This document shows positions 15,860 to 25,346 of a stretch of DNA of 64,000 bases, one piece after another (the stretch's first letter is position 1; every line of letters begins with the position of its first letter). Position numbers and translations under genes: made by a program. This DNA comes from Burkholderiales bacterium (lineage in GTDB: Bacteria; Pseudomonadota; Gammaproteobacteria; Burkholderiales; Burkholderiaceae_C). The DNA lies in assembly GCA_019509985.1 (NCBI GenBank), contig JAEKLF010000033.1, positions 62,001 through 126,000 of the forward strand. The letters run 5' to 3'. The notes below the pieces were generated by a model. That model did not search any database and had not been told where the DNA came from. It saw only the letters and a list, made by a program, of their open reading frames with translations.

Positions 15860-17808
15860 GCAGCGCCCGACTCGCATGGTGGCGCGCGGGCTGGCCGCTG
15901 CGGGCCTTGCCGACGTCGTTCTGGCTGCTCCCCCTGGTGCTGGTCGCGCTGGGCGGGCTGCCGGTGCTGCTGCTCCAGCCATCGCGCGTCGCGGACGCCG
16001 CCCCGATGGCCGCGCTGCAGGTCTCGTATGCGGTTTCGGACGCCGCCGTGCCGCCGCCCGACGGTGCAATCTGGGAGCGCGTGCAACTGCCCCACTACCG
16101 GCTGCTGAGGCGCGACGCACCCGAGTCCGCCTCGTGGTACCGGGTCGAATTCGACGGCGATGCGTCCAGCCAGGAACCCTGGGCGGCCTACCTGCCCTAT
16201 CTGTACAACGGCGGCACGCTGTGGCTGAACGGAGCGCCGATGGCGAGCATCCTGTCGTCGCGGCCGGACCTGCATGTGCGATGGGAGCGCCCCTATCTCG
16301 TGACGCTGCCCAACGGTCCGCTGTGGCCGCACGGCAACGTGCTGGTGCTGCGGCTGCCCCCCGCGGCGGGGGCGTCGATCCTGCGCATGCCCGCACTCGA
16401 AGTGGCGCCGCTGCGACTGCTGATGCCGGTCTACGACCGCCGCTTGTTTTGGGTGCGCACGATGCCGCAGATCACCGTGGCGGTCGGCATCCTGCTGCCG
16501 TGCTTCGTGCTCTTCATCTGGTGGCGCCGACGCAGCGAAGTGCTGTACGGCCTCTTCGGCGTGGCGGTCCTGCTGTGGGCGGTGCGCACCCTGACCTTCG
16601 TGATCGAGGTCATTCCGCATGACGAGTGGCGCTGGTGGCGCATCAGCTACCACGCCGCGACCGGTGGCTTCGTCGTCGTGATGGCCTTGTTCGCGCTGCG
16701 CTTTGCCCGGCTGAACCGGCCGCTGCTGGAGCGCGCGCTGGTCGGCTACGCGCTGCTGGGACCTTTGTGGCTGCTGGTCCAGGGTCCGGGCGCCGACGCA
16801 TGGGTCGGCTATGTCTGGGGTGGCGGCCTGATCGGGGTTGGCCTGGGCGCGGTGGCGGCCACGGCCTGGGCTGCGGTCACGCGGCGTGAGAAGACCGCCG
16901 CGCTGTTGTTGATTGCGCTCGCGCTGGCCGCCTGTGCCGGCGTGCACGACTATCTGATGGCCTACGGCGCCCTGGCGCTGTCGCGCTGGCTGCCGGAATG
17001 GTCGCAGCAGCGCTTCTTCCTGCTGCACCACGCCGCCAACCTGCTGCTGCTGGTGATGGGTGGGCTGCTGACGCAACGCTTCATCGACGCGCTGACGGCC
17101 ATCCAGACGCTGAACCACACGCTCGAAGACCGGGTGGCGGCCCGCGAGGCGGAGCTGGCCGACAACTACAGCCGGATGGCGGTGATGCAGCGCGAGCATG
17201 CGGCCGCGGAGGAGCGGCGGCGCATCATGCGCGACCTGCACGATGGGCTGGGCTCGCAGCTCTTCATCCTGCTGTCGCGCGTCGAACGCGGTGTGATGCA
17301 GCCCCCTGAACTGTCTCAGTCCCTGCGCGCGTGCATTGCCGACATGCGACTGTCCCTGGACGCGTCGGCCGCGCAGGACGCCGGTCTGGAAAGCGCGCTG
17401 GCCGACTTCCTCTACCGATGGCAGCCGCTGCTGCGCGAAGCCGGCGTGCAGCCGGTGTGGCGCGTGCAGGTGGCGGAGCAGGCCGCCTGGATCTCGGCGC
17501 ACGCCACGCTGCAGTTGCTGCGCCTGATGCAGGAGGCGTTCACCAATGTGGTCAAGCACGCCGGCGCCGGCGAAGTCCGCGTCGAGGTGGTGGCAACCCC
17601 CGAGCTGCTGACCGTGACGGTGATCGACAACGGCCGCGGCTTTCGTGTCGACGCGACCGACACGGCCGGACGCGGCATAGTCAACATGCGCACTCGGGCC
17701 GCTGCGCTGCATGCGCGGCTGACGATCAGCGCCGACAGCGGCGGCACCTGCCTGCGTCTCGAACTGCCGCGTACCCAAGCAGGCGCCGGCGCCGGAGCGT
17801 CTTCATGA
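15856..17808 (+). CDS. Membrane sensor histidine kinase, HisKA_3 type
   Basis: Product of 650 aa. A signal-anchor helix (about 21-41) is followed by a periplasmic beta-rich domain (about 50-185) and about seven membrane helices (203-223, 229-252, 264-285, 294-309, 318-340, 347-364, 388-409), a 7TMR-DISM-like layout. A coiled coil leads to HisKA_3 with His462 in MRDLHDGLGSQL, then the HATPase (VIDNGRGF, GRGIVNMRTRAAAL). It is the partner of the preceding response regulator by overlap and class. Confidence 0.93.
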   Translation: MSSARLAWWRAGWPLRALPTSFWLLPLVLVALGGLPVLLLQPSRVADAAPMAALQVSYAVSDAAVPPPDGAIWERVQLPHYRLLRRDAPESASWYRVEFDGDASSQEPWAAYLPYLYNGGTLWLNGAPMASILSSRPDLHVRWERPYLVTLPNGPLWPHGNVLVLRLPPAAGASILRMPALEVAPLRLLMPVYDRRLFWVRTMPQITVAVGILLPCFVLFIWWRRRSEVLYGLFGVAVLLWAVRTLTFVIEVIPHDEWRWWRISYHAATGGFVVVMALFALRFARLNRPLLERALVGYALLGPLWLLVQGPGADAWVGYVWGGGLIGVGLGAVAATAWAAVTRREKTAALLLIALALAACAGVHDYLMAYGALALSRWLPEWSQQRFFLLHHAANLLLLVMGGLLTQRFIDALTAIQTLNHTLEDRVAAREAELADNYSRMAVMQREHAAAEERRRIMRDLHDGLGSQLFILLSRVERGVMQPPELSQSLRACIADMRLSLDASAAQDAGLESALADFLYRWQPLLREAGVQPVWRVQVAEQAAWISAHATLQLLRLMQEAFTNVVKHAGAGEVRVEVVATPELLTVTVIDNGRGFRVDATDTAGRGIVNMRTRAAALHARLTISADSGGTCLRLELPRTQAGAGAGASS

Positions 17809-18026
17809 AGGCCTTGAGTCCGATCACGCACATCAATGTCGACGACCTCGAGCGCTGCCTGGCCGCGGACGCGCATTTCGCGCCGGCCTTCATCGAGCAG
17901 GCGCTGCTGTGGCTTGACCCCGGCTCGGGACGGGAACTGGAGGACGGCGTCAGGGAACGGCTTCAATATCTCGTGTCGCCCACGGCGAGAACCCAGCGCC
18001 TGCTGGACCGGCTGGCCAACCGGTAG
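17805..18026 (+). CDS. Small 73-aa protein coupled to the sensor kinase
   Basis: MKALSPITHINVDDLERCLAADAHF begins at the ATG overlapping the kinase TGA (ATGA), so it is very likely translated. It is acidic/helical, with no membrane segment or known motif. It continues the RR-kinase operon and may be a signalling accessory, which is inference from position only. No family recognised. Confidence 0.65.
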   Translation: MKALSPITHINVDDLERCLAADAHFAPAFIEQALLWLDPGSGRELEDGVRERLQYLVSPTARTQRLLDRLANR

Positions 18027-18118
18027 CGCCGCCGAAGACGCTGCTTGCGGCCGGGCCCGCAGGCCGGCGCGGCGGGCCAAGGGTCGTCGCCCCGGTGCAA
18101 TGGTTATCCTGCCGCCCC

Positions 18119-19816
18119 ATGTACGCGCCCTTCTTCGGCTTGAAACAAGCGCCGTTCTCGATCGCGCCGGACCCGCATTACCTGTTCATGAGCGAGCGCC
18201 ATCGCGAGGCGCTGGCCCATCTGCTGTACGGGCTGGACGGGGGCGGCGGCTTCGTGCTGCTGACCGGCGAGATCGGCGCGGGCAAGACCACCGTCTGCCG
18301 CTGCTTCCTGGAACAGATCCCGGCGAACTGCAACGTCGCCTACATCTTCAACCCCAAGCTCACCGTCACCGAACTGCTGCAGGCCATCTGCGACGAGTTC
18401 CACGTCCAGGTGCCGCCCGGCGCCGGGACGGTGAAGGACTACGTCGACCCGCTGAACGCCTTCCTGCTGGCGCAGCACGCGGCCGGGCGCAACAACGTGC
18501 TGATCATCGATGAGGCGCAGAACCTCTCGGCCGACGTGCTGGAGCAGCTGCGCCTGCTGACCAACCTGGAGACCAGCGAGCGCAAGCTGCTGCAGGTGGT
18601 GCTGATCGGCCAGCCCGAGCTGCGTGGCATGCTGGCCCGGCCGGAGCTGGAGCAGCTGGCGCAGCGCGTCATCGCGCGCTTTCACCTGGGCGCGCTGTCC
18701 GAAGCCGAGACGGCACAGTACATCCGCCACCGCCTGACCGTGGCCGGCCTGACCGGCGCGCTGCCCTTTGACGGCAAGGCGCTGCGCCTGATCCACCAGC
18801 TCACCCGCGGCGTGCCACGCCGCATCAACCTGCTGTGCGACCGCGCGCTGCTGGGCGGCTACGCCAGCGGCCAGGCGCAGGTCACGCCCGCCATCGTGCG
18901 CCGGGCCGCGGCCGAAGTGTTCGACGCGCAGCCCGCCACGCCCGCGCCCAAGCGCGGGCGGGACCCCGTCGGCATGGGCCTGGTGGTGCTGGCCGCGGCC
19001 ATGGCCGGCGCGGGGCTGACCTGGGGGCTGCAGCAGTCCCAGGCCGGGCGCGGCAAGACCGGCGCGGCGGCGGCCACGTCGGCGAATGCTGTCGCATCGA
19101 CCGCACCGCTGGCGGCTAGTGCCGCAAGCGCCGCTTCGCGGCCGGCCTCGGCCACCAGCAGCGCCGTGCCATCCCCCGAGCCGCTGCATCTGGCCGACTG
19201 GACGCCGCGCGATGGCGACGCCTGGGCGGCGCTGGCCAAAATCTGGGGCCTGCCGCTGCAGCCGCAAGCGGACCCCTGCACCGCGGCCATGCAACATAGC
19301 CTGCAGTGCTACCGCAGCAGCAACGGCAGCCTGTCGCTGATCCGCCTGATCGACCGCCCGGTGCTGCTGACGCTGCAACGCCCGGGCCAGCCGCCGGCGC
19401 TGGCCGCGCTGGTGGGGCTGGACGGGCAGCAGGCCACGCTGCTGGTGGACGGCACGCCGCGCCGGGTCGCGCTGCCCGAACTGGCCGGCGCCTGGCGCGG
19501 CGAGTTCGCCACGTTCTGGCGCATGCCGCCGGGCTACGTCAACCGGGCCGACAACATCGCGCCGCTGCGCAACTGGCTGGCTGAGCAGCTGGCCCGTGTT
19601 CCCGGTATGCCAGCGATCGCTGCGTCGGCCGGCACCGCCGCCTCCGGGCCGCCGCCAGGCTGGCCGGAGCTGAGCCGCCAGGTCCAGGCCTTCCAGGCCA
19701 GCCAGGGCCTGCAGCCGGACGGCCGCGTCGGCCCCATCACGCTGATGCTGATCAACCGCGCCGCCGGCGTGGCCGAGCCGCGGCTGGACCGGCGAACGCC
19801 AGAATCGAGCCACTGA
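18119..19816 (+). CDS. gspA: General secretion pathway ATPase GspA/ExeA
   Basis: Product of 565 aa from MYAPFFGLKQAPFSIAPDPHYLF, the standard ExeA start. The AAA domain has Walker A GEIGAGKTT (50-58) and Walker B VLIIDEAQNL near 130. One membrane helix lies at about 281-301 (GMGLVVLAAAMAGAGL). The periplasmic part ends in a peptidoglycan-binding domain (LSRQVQAFQASQGLQPDGRVGPITLMLINR). With GspB it helps place the type II secretin in the cell wall. gspB follows after 6 bp. No other gsp genes are in the window. Confidence 0.93.
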   Translation: MYAPFFGLKQAPFSIAPDPHYLFMSERHREALAHLLYGLDGGGGFVLLTGEIGAGKTTVCRCFLEQIPANCNVAYIFNPKLTVTELLQAICDEFHVQVPPGAGTVKDYVDPLNAFLLAQHAAGRNNVLIIDEAQNLSADVLEQLRLLTNLETSERKLLQVVLIGQPELRGMLARPELEQLAQRVIARFHLGALSEAETAQYIRHRLTVAGLTGALPFDGKALRLIHQLTRGVPRRINLLCDRALLGGYASGQAQVTPAIVRRAAAEVFDAQPATPAPKRGRDPVGMGLVVLAAAMAGAGLTWGLQQSQAGRGKTGAAAATSANAVASTAPLAASAASAASRPASATSSAVPSPEPLHLADWTPRDGDAWAALAKIWGLPLQPQADPCTAAMQHSLQCYRSSNGSLSLIRLIDRPVLLTLQRPGQPPALAALVGLDGQQATLLVDGTPRRVALPELAGAWRGEFATFWRMPPGYVNRADNIAPLRNWLAEQLARVPGMPAIAASAGTAASGPPPGWPELSRQVQAFQASQGLQPDGRVGPITLMLINRAAGVAEPRLDRRTPESSH

Positions 19817-19822
19817 ACCGCC

Positions 19823-20593
19823 ATGTCCTACATCCTCGACGCACTGCGCCGCGCTGAAGCCGACCGCGAACGCGAGCGTGGCCGGGTGCCAGGCCTGCAC
19901 ACCCAGCCTCTGTCAAGCAGCGAGGCCGCGCCGGCCGCGGCCCATCGCCGCTGGTTGCCCTGGGCCGGCGCCGGCCTGCTGCTGCTGGCCGGCATTGGCG
20001 CCGGCAGTTGGTGGGCGGGCGGGCAGCAGGAAGCGCCTTCGGCGCTCGCACCGCCGGTGCCGCCGCCCGCGCCCACGCCTCAGCTCCGGCAACCCACTGA
20101 GGTCGCCACGGCGCCGGTGCCCGCGCCCCCCGCACCAGCGGCCACGCAACCGGTCTCCAGTGCGCCCGCGCCGCAGCCCGCGGCATCAGCCTCGCCCTAC
20201 CTGCCGCCCGCGCCGCCGCCGGGTGCGGTGGCCGCCGCCCCCGTTGCTCCGGCGCCGCGGCCCGGCGGCGCGGCCACGCCGGCTCCTGCGCCCGTGGTCG
20301 CCGCCACGCCGGTGCCGGTTCCCGCAGTGCCGCCTGCCCCGGCCCCCACGCCGGTCGCCGAAGCGCCCATCCCGCGCCTGGCCGAGCTGCCCGAGAGCAT
20401 GCGCCACGAGTTGCCCAGGCTGGTCATCAGCGGTTCGGTCTATTCGGACGACCCGGCCAGCCGCTTCGTCATCGTCAACGGCCAGGTGCTGCGCGAAGGC
20501 GCCAGGCTGAGCGCCGACCTCGTGCTGGAGCAGATTGGTCAGCGCGAACTGGTGCTGCGCTTCAAGGGCCAGCGCTTCCGGCAACCGGTCTAG
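19823..20593 (+). CDS. gspB: General secretion pathway protein GspB
   Basis: Product of 256 aa. MSYILDALRRAEADRERERG is the hallmark GspB N-terminus. A single membrane helix (about 45-66) is followed by a long Pro/Ala linker (70-185) that can span the periplasm. The conserved GspB domain sits at about 195-256 (LPRLVISGSVYSDDPASRFVIVNGQVLREG). It is the partner of GspA in secretin assembly. Confidence 0.93.
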   Translation: MSYILDALRRAEADRERERGRVPGLHTQPLSSSEAAPAAAHRRWLPWAGAGLLLLAGIGAGSWWAGGQQEAPSALAPPVPPPAPTPQLRQPTEVATAPVPAPPAPAATQPVSSAPAPQPAASASPYLPPAPPPGAVAAAPVAPAPRPGGAATPAPAPVVAATPVPVPAVPPAPAPTPVAEAPIPRLAELPESMRHELPRLVISGSVYSDDPASRFVIVNGQVLREGARLSADLVLEQIGQRELVLRFKGQRFRQPV

Positions 20594-20630
20594 GCCTGGC
20601 CCGCAAAAACGCCTGCGGACCGCGGCCGGC

Positions 20631-21074
20631 TCAGGCCACGTGGCGCCACGCCACCGCCTGCGGTTTCACCGAAGCGCAGATCGGCCCGCCATCCGCCATG
20701 GTGCCCAGCACACGCGCTTCGATGAGGCCGGACGACAGTGCCGACTCGACGAGCTCCCGAGGAATGGCGGCCAGCTTCAATTTGGCACGGCGCGTCCAGC
20801 CGGAGTCGGCCTGCCCCGCCAGCGTGCCGGAGTTGACGTAGACGAAGCGGTCTGCGGGCGTGCCCTGTGCGTACTCACCCAGGAAGTTGGCCGCCCCGTT
20901 CGGCAACGGCGTGCCCAGGCGCAACGACAGCTCGAACGCGATTGCCTCGAGCTGCCCATCCAAGGGCTGCAGCAGCTCCGACCTGCCGCGCTGCACCGCG
21001 AACCACACGCCAGGCGGTGGATTGACGATGACGATGCGCAGCCGAACATGCGCGTCGGTACGTTGCGTGCCCAT
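20631..21074 (-). CDS. DUF5990 family protein
   Basis: Product of 147 aa from the ATG at 21074 (MGTQRTDAHVRLRIVIVNPPPGVWFAVQRG). The sequence fits small cytoplasmic DUF5990-like proteins (FLGEYAQGTPADRFVYVNSGTLAGQ; WTRRAKLKL). Function unknown. The start overlaps the stop of the CbrC-like gene (TGATG), so they form a coupled pair. Confidence 0.72.
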   Translation of the reverse strand: MGTQRTDAHVRLRIVIVNPPPGVWFAVQRGRSELLQPLDGQLEAIAFELSLRLGTPLPNGAANFLGEYAQGTPADRFVYVNSGTLAGQADSGWTRRAKLKLAAIPRELVESALSSGLIEARVLGTMADGGPICASVKPQAVAWRHVA

Positions 21075-21604
21075 CAGGCGCAGTCCCACCCCAGCCGCAC
21101 CAGCCCGCAGTGCCGGCACGCGAACTTGTAGAACGCGTTGTCGCCCGCGGGCTCGTAGTCGGCCGTCGCCCGGGCCCAGTTCTTCTCGCTCTTTCCGTAA
21201 TGCTGCCGCCAGTCCGCCTTGGTGGCTTCGCTGGCGTGCTCCACGTCGTCCTCGGACGCATCGCCGTGGAACTCGCAGGCGTCGTTGCAATGTGCCAGCC
21301 ACTCCTCCTGCTGCCAGCACGAATAGCCCGGTGTCCTGAGGCTCACCTCGTCGACGATCTCCTGCGCCACGCCGGCCTTCGCGAGTGGCTGCGCGTCCGA
21401 AAAGCTCGCGCCCAGCTTGCTCGCCGCTGAACCATCCGCGATGCACCAGGGGCAGAGCTTCTCGTCCAGATCGGTGGTCGCGTACACAGGCTGCACGTAG
21501 ACGAAGTCGCGCGGCTGGCCGCAGCAGGCGCATTCAATCCGCCGCGCCTCGATGGCGCCCGTCGCGAGAGGGTCGGGGTGGTAGCGGAAGAAGGGCAGGT
21601 CCAT
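21074..21604 (-). CDS. CbrC (UPF0167) family protein
   Basis: Product of 176 aa. FFRYHPDPLATGAIEA near the start and two Cys pairs (CACCGQPRDFVY, CPWCIADGSAA) plus a C-terminal CRHCG match the CbrC/UPF0167 family. E. coli CbrC is a CreB-regulated gene linked to colicin E2 tolerance. The cysteines suggest metal binding. It is the first gene of a two-gene operon with DUF5990. Confidence 0.82.
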   Translation of the reverse strand: MDLPFFRYHPDPLATGAIEARRIECACCGQPRDFVYVQPVYATTDLDEKLCPWCIADGSAASKLGASFSDAQPLAKAGVAQEIVDEVSLRTPGYSCWQQEEWLAHCNDACEFHGDASEDDVEHASEATKADWRQHYGKSEKNWARATADYEPAGDNAFYKFACRHCGLVRLGWDCA

Positions 21605-21775
21605 GCCGCCACGCTACCAGAGCCGCAGCTTCGGCAGCGCCCGGCCGGAGCCGGCGTCCAGGGGCCGTCCGGGCTATCGGAGGCAGCGCCATGGATTGCG
21701 AGCCGGCCTCCTACACCGTTTCGCCGCCCGCGGCACAAAACTCGTCATATCGGAACTGACCCGCGCGGTGCTCCC

Positions 21776-22183
21776 ATGAGAATCGTCTTCGACTCCATCC
21801 TTGGCGGCGTCATGGCAGCGGCAGTCACGGGCGCCGCATGGGCGCAATCGGCCGCGCCGTCCTCGCCGCCGGCTTCAGCGGCCGCGCCAGCGAATGCGGC
21901 CTCCAAACCAGCTCCCCGCAACCCGGCCATCACGGCGGCCGAGAACGCCAAGGAGCCCGGCAACCAGCGGCCCGAGGAACGGGTGGTCCCGCAGATCTCG
22001 ATCCCGCTCAAGACCAGGAACAGCTCCGCCGCGGCCACCGCCACCGCGTCGGCGCCCATCGGCAGCGTGCCCGGTCGCGTGAACGAGGGTGCTGCGCGAT
22101 GCCTGGCCCTCGGCGGCGCCGAGGAGAAGGCGGCTTGCGAGCGCAGGCTGGCGGCGTCCGCGCCGGTGAAGGCGGAGCGCTGA
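21776..22183 (+). CDS. Small exported protein of unknown function
   Basis: Product of 135 aa from the ATG at 21776 (MRIVFDSILGGVMAAAVTGAAWAQS), a clear signal peptide with AWA-Q cleavage. The mature part is Ala/Pro-rich and low-complexity, with EERVVPQISIPLKTRN and a C-terminal CLALGGAEEKAACERRLAA carrying two Cys. Homologues with the VPQISIPL block are common in Burkholderiales, but no function is known to me. No clear Shine-Dalgarno. Confidence 0.6.
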   Translation: MRIVFDSILGGVMAAAVTGAAWAQSAAPSSPPASAAAPANAASKPAPRNPAITAAENAKEPGNQRPEERVVPQISIPLKTRNSSAAATATASAPIGSVPGRVNEGAARCLALGGAEEKAACERRLAASAPVKAER

Positions 22184-22536
22184 AGCCGCAACGTTGGGGT
22201 GTCTGGCTGGCGAGCTGAAGGCGATCCTCACCCCCGGTGCAGGCGAACAGCTGCTGGGCGGTCGCGTGACCATCACCGCGACGGACCCAGTCGCTAGCTG
22301 GGTCGATTGAACGCCCCGAGCGCCATCGATCCATCCTCAGAACCACGCCGACACCCTCGCCAGGGCCGGACCGGCCACTTCTCATCCAAACGGATGCCCC
22401 ACCCCCTCCGTCTGTCGGCTGGGCAACACCAGTGGCGGTTCCTAGACTGCCCTGCAACGGTTGGACTGAGAGCTGGCCAAAGCCGCTGACGCGGCGGATG
22501 GGCGGCCAGCCCTTTCCAGTTGACAGGGAGATCTCC
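22184..22536. other. Intergenic region, 353 bp
   Basis: No supported gene. One hairpin is seen: GACCCAG (22284-22290) and CTGGGTC (22298-22304), a 7-bp stem with a 7-nt loop and no T tract. A TTGACA at 22520 is only 12 bp from the next start codon and cannot serve it as a -35 box. GGGAG precedes the downstream ATG. Confidence 0.5.
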
Positions 22537-24642
22537 ATGCTGAGTTCCTCGATTTCGCGTATCGGGAGGCGCCTGGTCGCGCTGCTGGCGCTGACCGGGG
22601 CCGCGCTGTGCTGCCCCGCCCCCGCGCTGGCCCACAACGACGGCGCCTACTGGCACGACTCCGGGCCTGCGGCGCACAACCCCCAGTGGATGCTGACCCT
22701 CGGCGCCACGAAGAAGCTCACCGAGCTGTCACTGCCGGGTACGCATGACAGCGGAACCTTCCATGGTGTAGGCGGCCCCATCGCGCAGACGCAGACCATG
22801 ACCATCCGGGAGCAGCTGGATTCGGGCATCCGTTATCTGGACATCCGGCTCAAGTACTACGACCTCCTTGCGCTTCAAGACTGCAACCAGTACTACCAAT
22901 CGTCGAACTGCGCACTGCTGGTGTTTCACGGCGGTGTCGACATGTTCCTGCCTTTCGAGAGCGGCGTACTGCAGCCGACCGTCGCCTTCCTGAAAAGCAA
23001 CCCGTCGGAACTGGTCATCATGAGCGTCGTCATGGAGACGGCCGACTGCAAATGCGACCCAGCGCCTGCGCTCGACGCATTGCTGGACCAACCCGCCGTC
23101 ATCGATGGCGTAGCCACAGGTCAAAAGTATGCGGACTATCTGCTGCCCGCCGCTTGCCCGGGTCCGGCCACATTGACCTTGGGCCCGGTGCCCCCGCTCA
23201 ATTCGAAACCCGATCCAAACTCGTGCGATGCACGCGGCAAGGTCCTGCTGACTCACCAATACATGGGTCCGTTGTCCACCCGCCACTACTACCGGCCCAT
23301 TGTCTCGATGGGATATACGGGCGTGCTGTTCGACAAACTCCGCAGCAATCTGGACCTCTATGAGCGGCTCTGGCTGCCCGTCAAAAGCCATCTGGCAGAC
23401 GCAGCCAATATCACCAGCAGCAGCCAGCTCTACTACGTTGGCAGTGGTGGCTCTGACGGCGGGTTTCCCTATTTCTTCGCCAGCGGCCATTCCAGCGCCG
23501 AAACGGGTGCCCCGCGCCTGTCGACAGGGCTGGTGGACGGCGCCAGCGCCGACGCCTCCACCTTTCCCGACTTCCCGCGCACCGCATGCGCCCTCGGCCT
23601 GTGCACCATCTCCTACGAGGGCATGAACACGCTGATCGCCGACTACGTGATGCGCCCGCAGTTCCACCTCCCCGGCCGCCGCATCGGCATCATCCGTGCG
23701 GACTTCCCAGGGTCGCGCTTCATCACGGCGGTCGCCAGCGTGAACTCAGGAGTCAGCTTCAATCGCCCGAGCTTCGGCTACACCCTGGTGACCTCGGACA
23801 GCCGCCCCTACACCCCCGGCACCTGGACCAACCGCCAGGTCGTCATCACGCCCCAGTGCGACGTCGTCTGCATCGGCAACCGTGCCGTCGTGTCGGAGGA
23901 CGCTCCCAACGGCCTCGGCTACACGCTGTCGGGGGGCGGGTTCAGCGTCAGCTTCACGATCAGCCCCGTCAGGGTCGACCTGAAGCCGCCCACCATCGCG
24001 GCGGCCGCGACGACGCAGCCCGGCGCCGCGGGCTGGTACACCGGCGACGTGGTCGTGCGCTTCACTTGCGCCGACACGGGCGGCTCGGGCGTCGCGGTCT
24101 GCCCCGACGACCTGGTCCTGAGCAAGCAGGGCACCGCGTCCTCCGGCTCGAAGTACGCCGTCGATGTCGCGGGCAACAAGAGCGACGCCAGCAACATCGT
24201 CACGGTCAAGATCGACAAGACGCCCCCCGCCGTCGTCTACCGCGGCAACCTGGGCTCCTACGCCCCGGGGCAGAGCGTCGATATCAGGTGCGAGGCCATG
24301 GACCAGGAGTCCGGTGTGGCGTCGACCACCTGTGCCGACATTCGCGGCCTGGCGTCTTCCTTCGGCCCGGGCAGCCACCGCTACAGCGCCACGGCCACCG
24401 ACGTCGCCGGCAACACGGGCATGGGTGCGGCCACCTTCACCGTCGTGGCGTTGCCGGGCGATGTGAACTTCGACGGCGCCATCGACTGCCGGGATCAGGC
24501 CGTGGTGAAGGCCTCGTTCGGCAAGCGCACCGGCATGCCCGGATTCGATCCGAGGGCGGACGTGAACGGCGACGGCCTGGTCGACATTCGTGACCTGTCG
24601 TTCGTCGCGCAGAAGCTCCCGGCGGGCACGACCTGCCCCTGA
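22537..24642 (+). CDS. Secreted PI-PLC X-domain protein with Ig-like repeats and C-terminal dockerin
   Basis: Product of 701 aa. Signal peptide about 1-32 (ALCCPAPALA). The PLC-like phosphodiesterase domain (about 50-470) has putative catalytic His70 in LSLPGTHDSGTF and His131 in LVFHGGVD, as in bacterial PI-PLC. Two Ig/adhesion-like repeats (about 490-645) follow; the boundary blocks VDLKPPTIAAA and IDKTPPAVVY mark them. The C-terminus (about 648-701) is a type I dockerin with two calcium loops, GDVNFDGAIDCRDQ and ADVNGDGLVDIRDL. Start at 22537 behind GGGAG. A cohesin-PEP-CTERM gene follows 40 bp downstream. Confidence 0.9.
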   Translation: MLSSSISRIGRRLVALLALTGAALCCPAPALAHNDGAYWHDSGPAAHNPQWMLTLGATKKLTELSLPGTHDSGTFHGVGGPIAQTQTMTIREQLDSGIRYLDIRLKYYDLLALQDCNQYYQSSNCALLVFHGGVDMFLPFESGVLQPTVAFLKSNPSELVIMSVVMETADCKCDPAPALDALLDQPAVIDGVATGQKYADYLLPAACPGPATLTLGPVPPLNSKPDPNSCDARGKVLLTHQYMGPLSTRHYYRPIVSMGYTGVLFDKLRSNLDLYERLWLPVKSHLADAANITSSSQLYYVGSGGSDGGFPYFFASGHSSAETGAPRLSTGLVDGASADASTFPDFPRTACALGLCTISYEGMNTLIADYVMRPQFHLPGRRIGIIRADFPGSRFITAVASVNSGVSFNRPSFGYTLVTSDSRPYTPGTWTNRQVVITPQCDVVCIGNRAVVSEDAPNGLGYTLSGGGFSVSFTISPVRVDLKPPTIAAAATTQPGAAGWYTGDVVVRFTCADTGGSGVAVCPDDLVLSKQGTASSGSKYAVDVAGNKSDASNIVTVKIDKTPPAVVYRGNLGSYAPGQSVDIRCEAMDQESGVASTTCADIRGLASSFGPGSHRYSATATDVAGNTGMGAATFTVVALPGDVNFDGAIDCRDQAVVKASFGKRTGMPGFDPRADVNGDGLVDIRDLSFVAQKLPAGTTCP

Positions 24643-24682
24643 GCGGTCGCCAATCCACTGCACTCGATTCAAGGAGAAGGAA

Positions 24683-25252
24683 ATGATGAAGCTGACTGGT
24701 CTGTGGGGAATCGTCCTGGCGCTGCTGGCTGCGCCCGTGTCCGCGACGACCCTCTCCTTCGCCGGCCCTGCGACTGCAGTGCAGGTCGGTGACACGTTCA
24801 CTGTGGACGTTCTCGTGGCGCAGGCGCCGGACCTGTACGCCTTCCAGTTCGACGTCACCTTCGACCCGGCGATCACCCAGGTCAACACGGTCGTGGAGGG
24901 CGACTTCCTGTCCGCGGGCGGGCGGGCGACGTTCTTCCTGCCCGGCACCATCGACAACGGCGCCGGCACGGTGTCATTCACGGCCAACACCCTGGCCGGC
25001 CCCGGGCCGGGCGTCACCGGCGACGGCCTCCTCGTGCAGCTGTCTTTCCACGCGCTGGCCGCGGGACAAAGCGCCCTGTCGTTCGGGAATGTCGTGCTGC
25101 TCGATTCGGCATTGATGGAGCTCGCCACGACACCCGTGGCCGGCGCACTCCATGTTGCCAGCGTGCCGGAGCCTGCGTCTCTGGCCCTGTTCGGCATCGG
25201 GCTGGCCATCCTCCAGGCGGACGCTCGGCGTCGGATGCACAACCGCCGCTGA
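24683..25252 (+). CDS. Cohesin-domain protein with PEP-CTERM anchor
   Basis: Product of 189 aa. Signal peptide 1-21 (MMKLTGLWGIVLALLAAPVSA). Residues 22-155 look like a cohesin domain (VQVGDTFTVDVLVAQAPDLYAFQFDVTFDPAI; LVQLSFHALAAGQSALSF). VPEPASLALFGIGLAIL plus a basic tail is a PEP-CTERM sorting signal. Cohesins bind dockerins, and the upstream neighbour carries one, so this protein may tether it to the surface. AAGGAGAAGG gives a strong ribosome site. Confidence 0.88.
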   Translation: MMKLTGLWGIVLALLAAPVSATTLSFAGPATAVQVGDTFTVDVLVAQAPDLYAFQFDVTFDPAITQVNTVVEGDFLSAGGRATFFLPGTIDNGAGTVSFTANTLAGPGPGVTGDGLLVQLSFHALAAGQSALSFGNVVLLDSALMELATTPVAGALHVASVPEPASLALFGIGLAILQADARRRMHNRR

Positions 25253-25346
25253 ACCCGCCCCGATGCCCTGCCAGGGCGGGCGCATGTTTCTGAATCCATC
25301 CCGAGCCTGGCCCGAATCCCAGATTTGGCGGCATGATGGCCCGGCC

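Noticed and set aside
22520..22525. TTGACA as a -35 box for the PI-PLC gene
   Set aside because: It is 12 bp before the start codon, leaving no room for a -10 box and transcription start.
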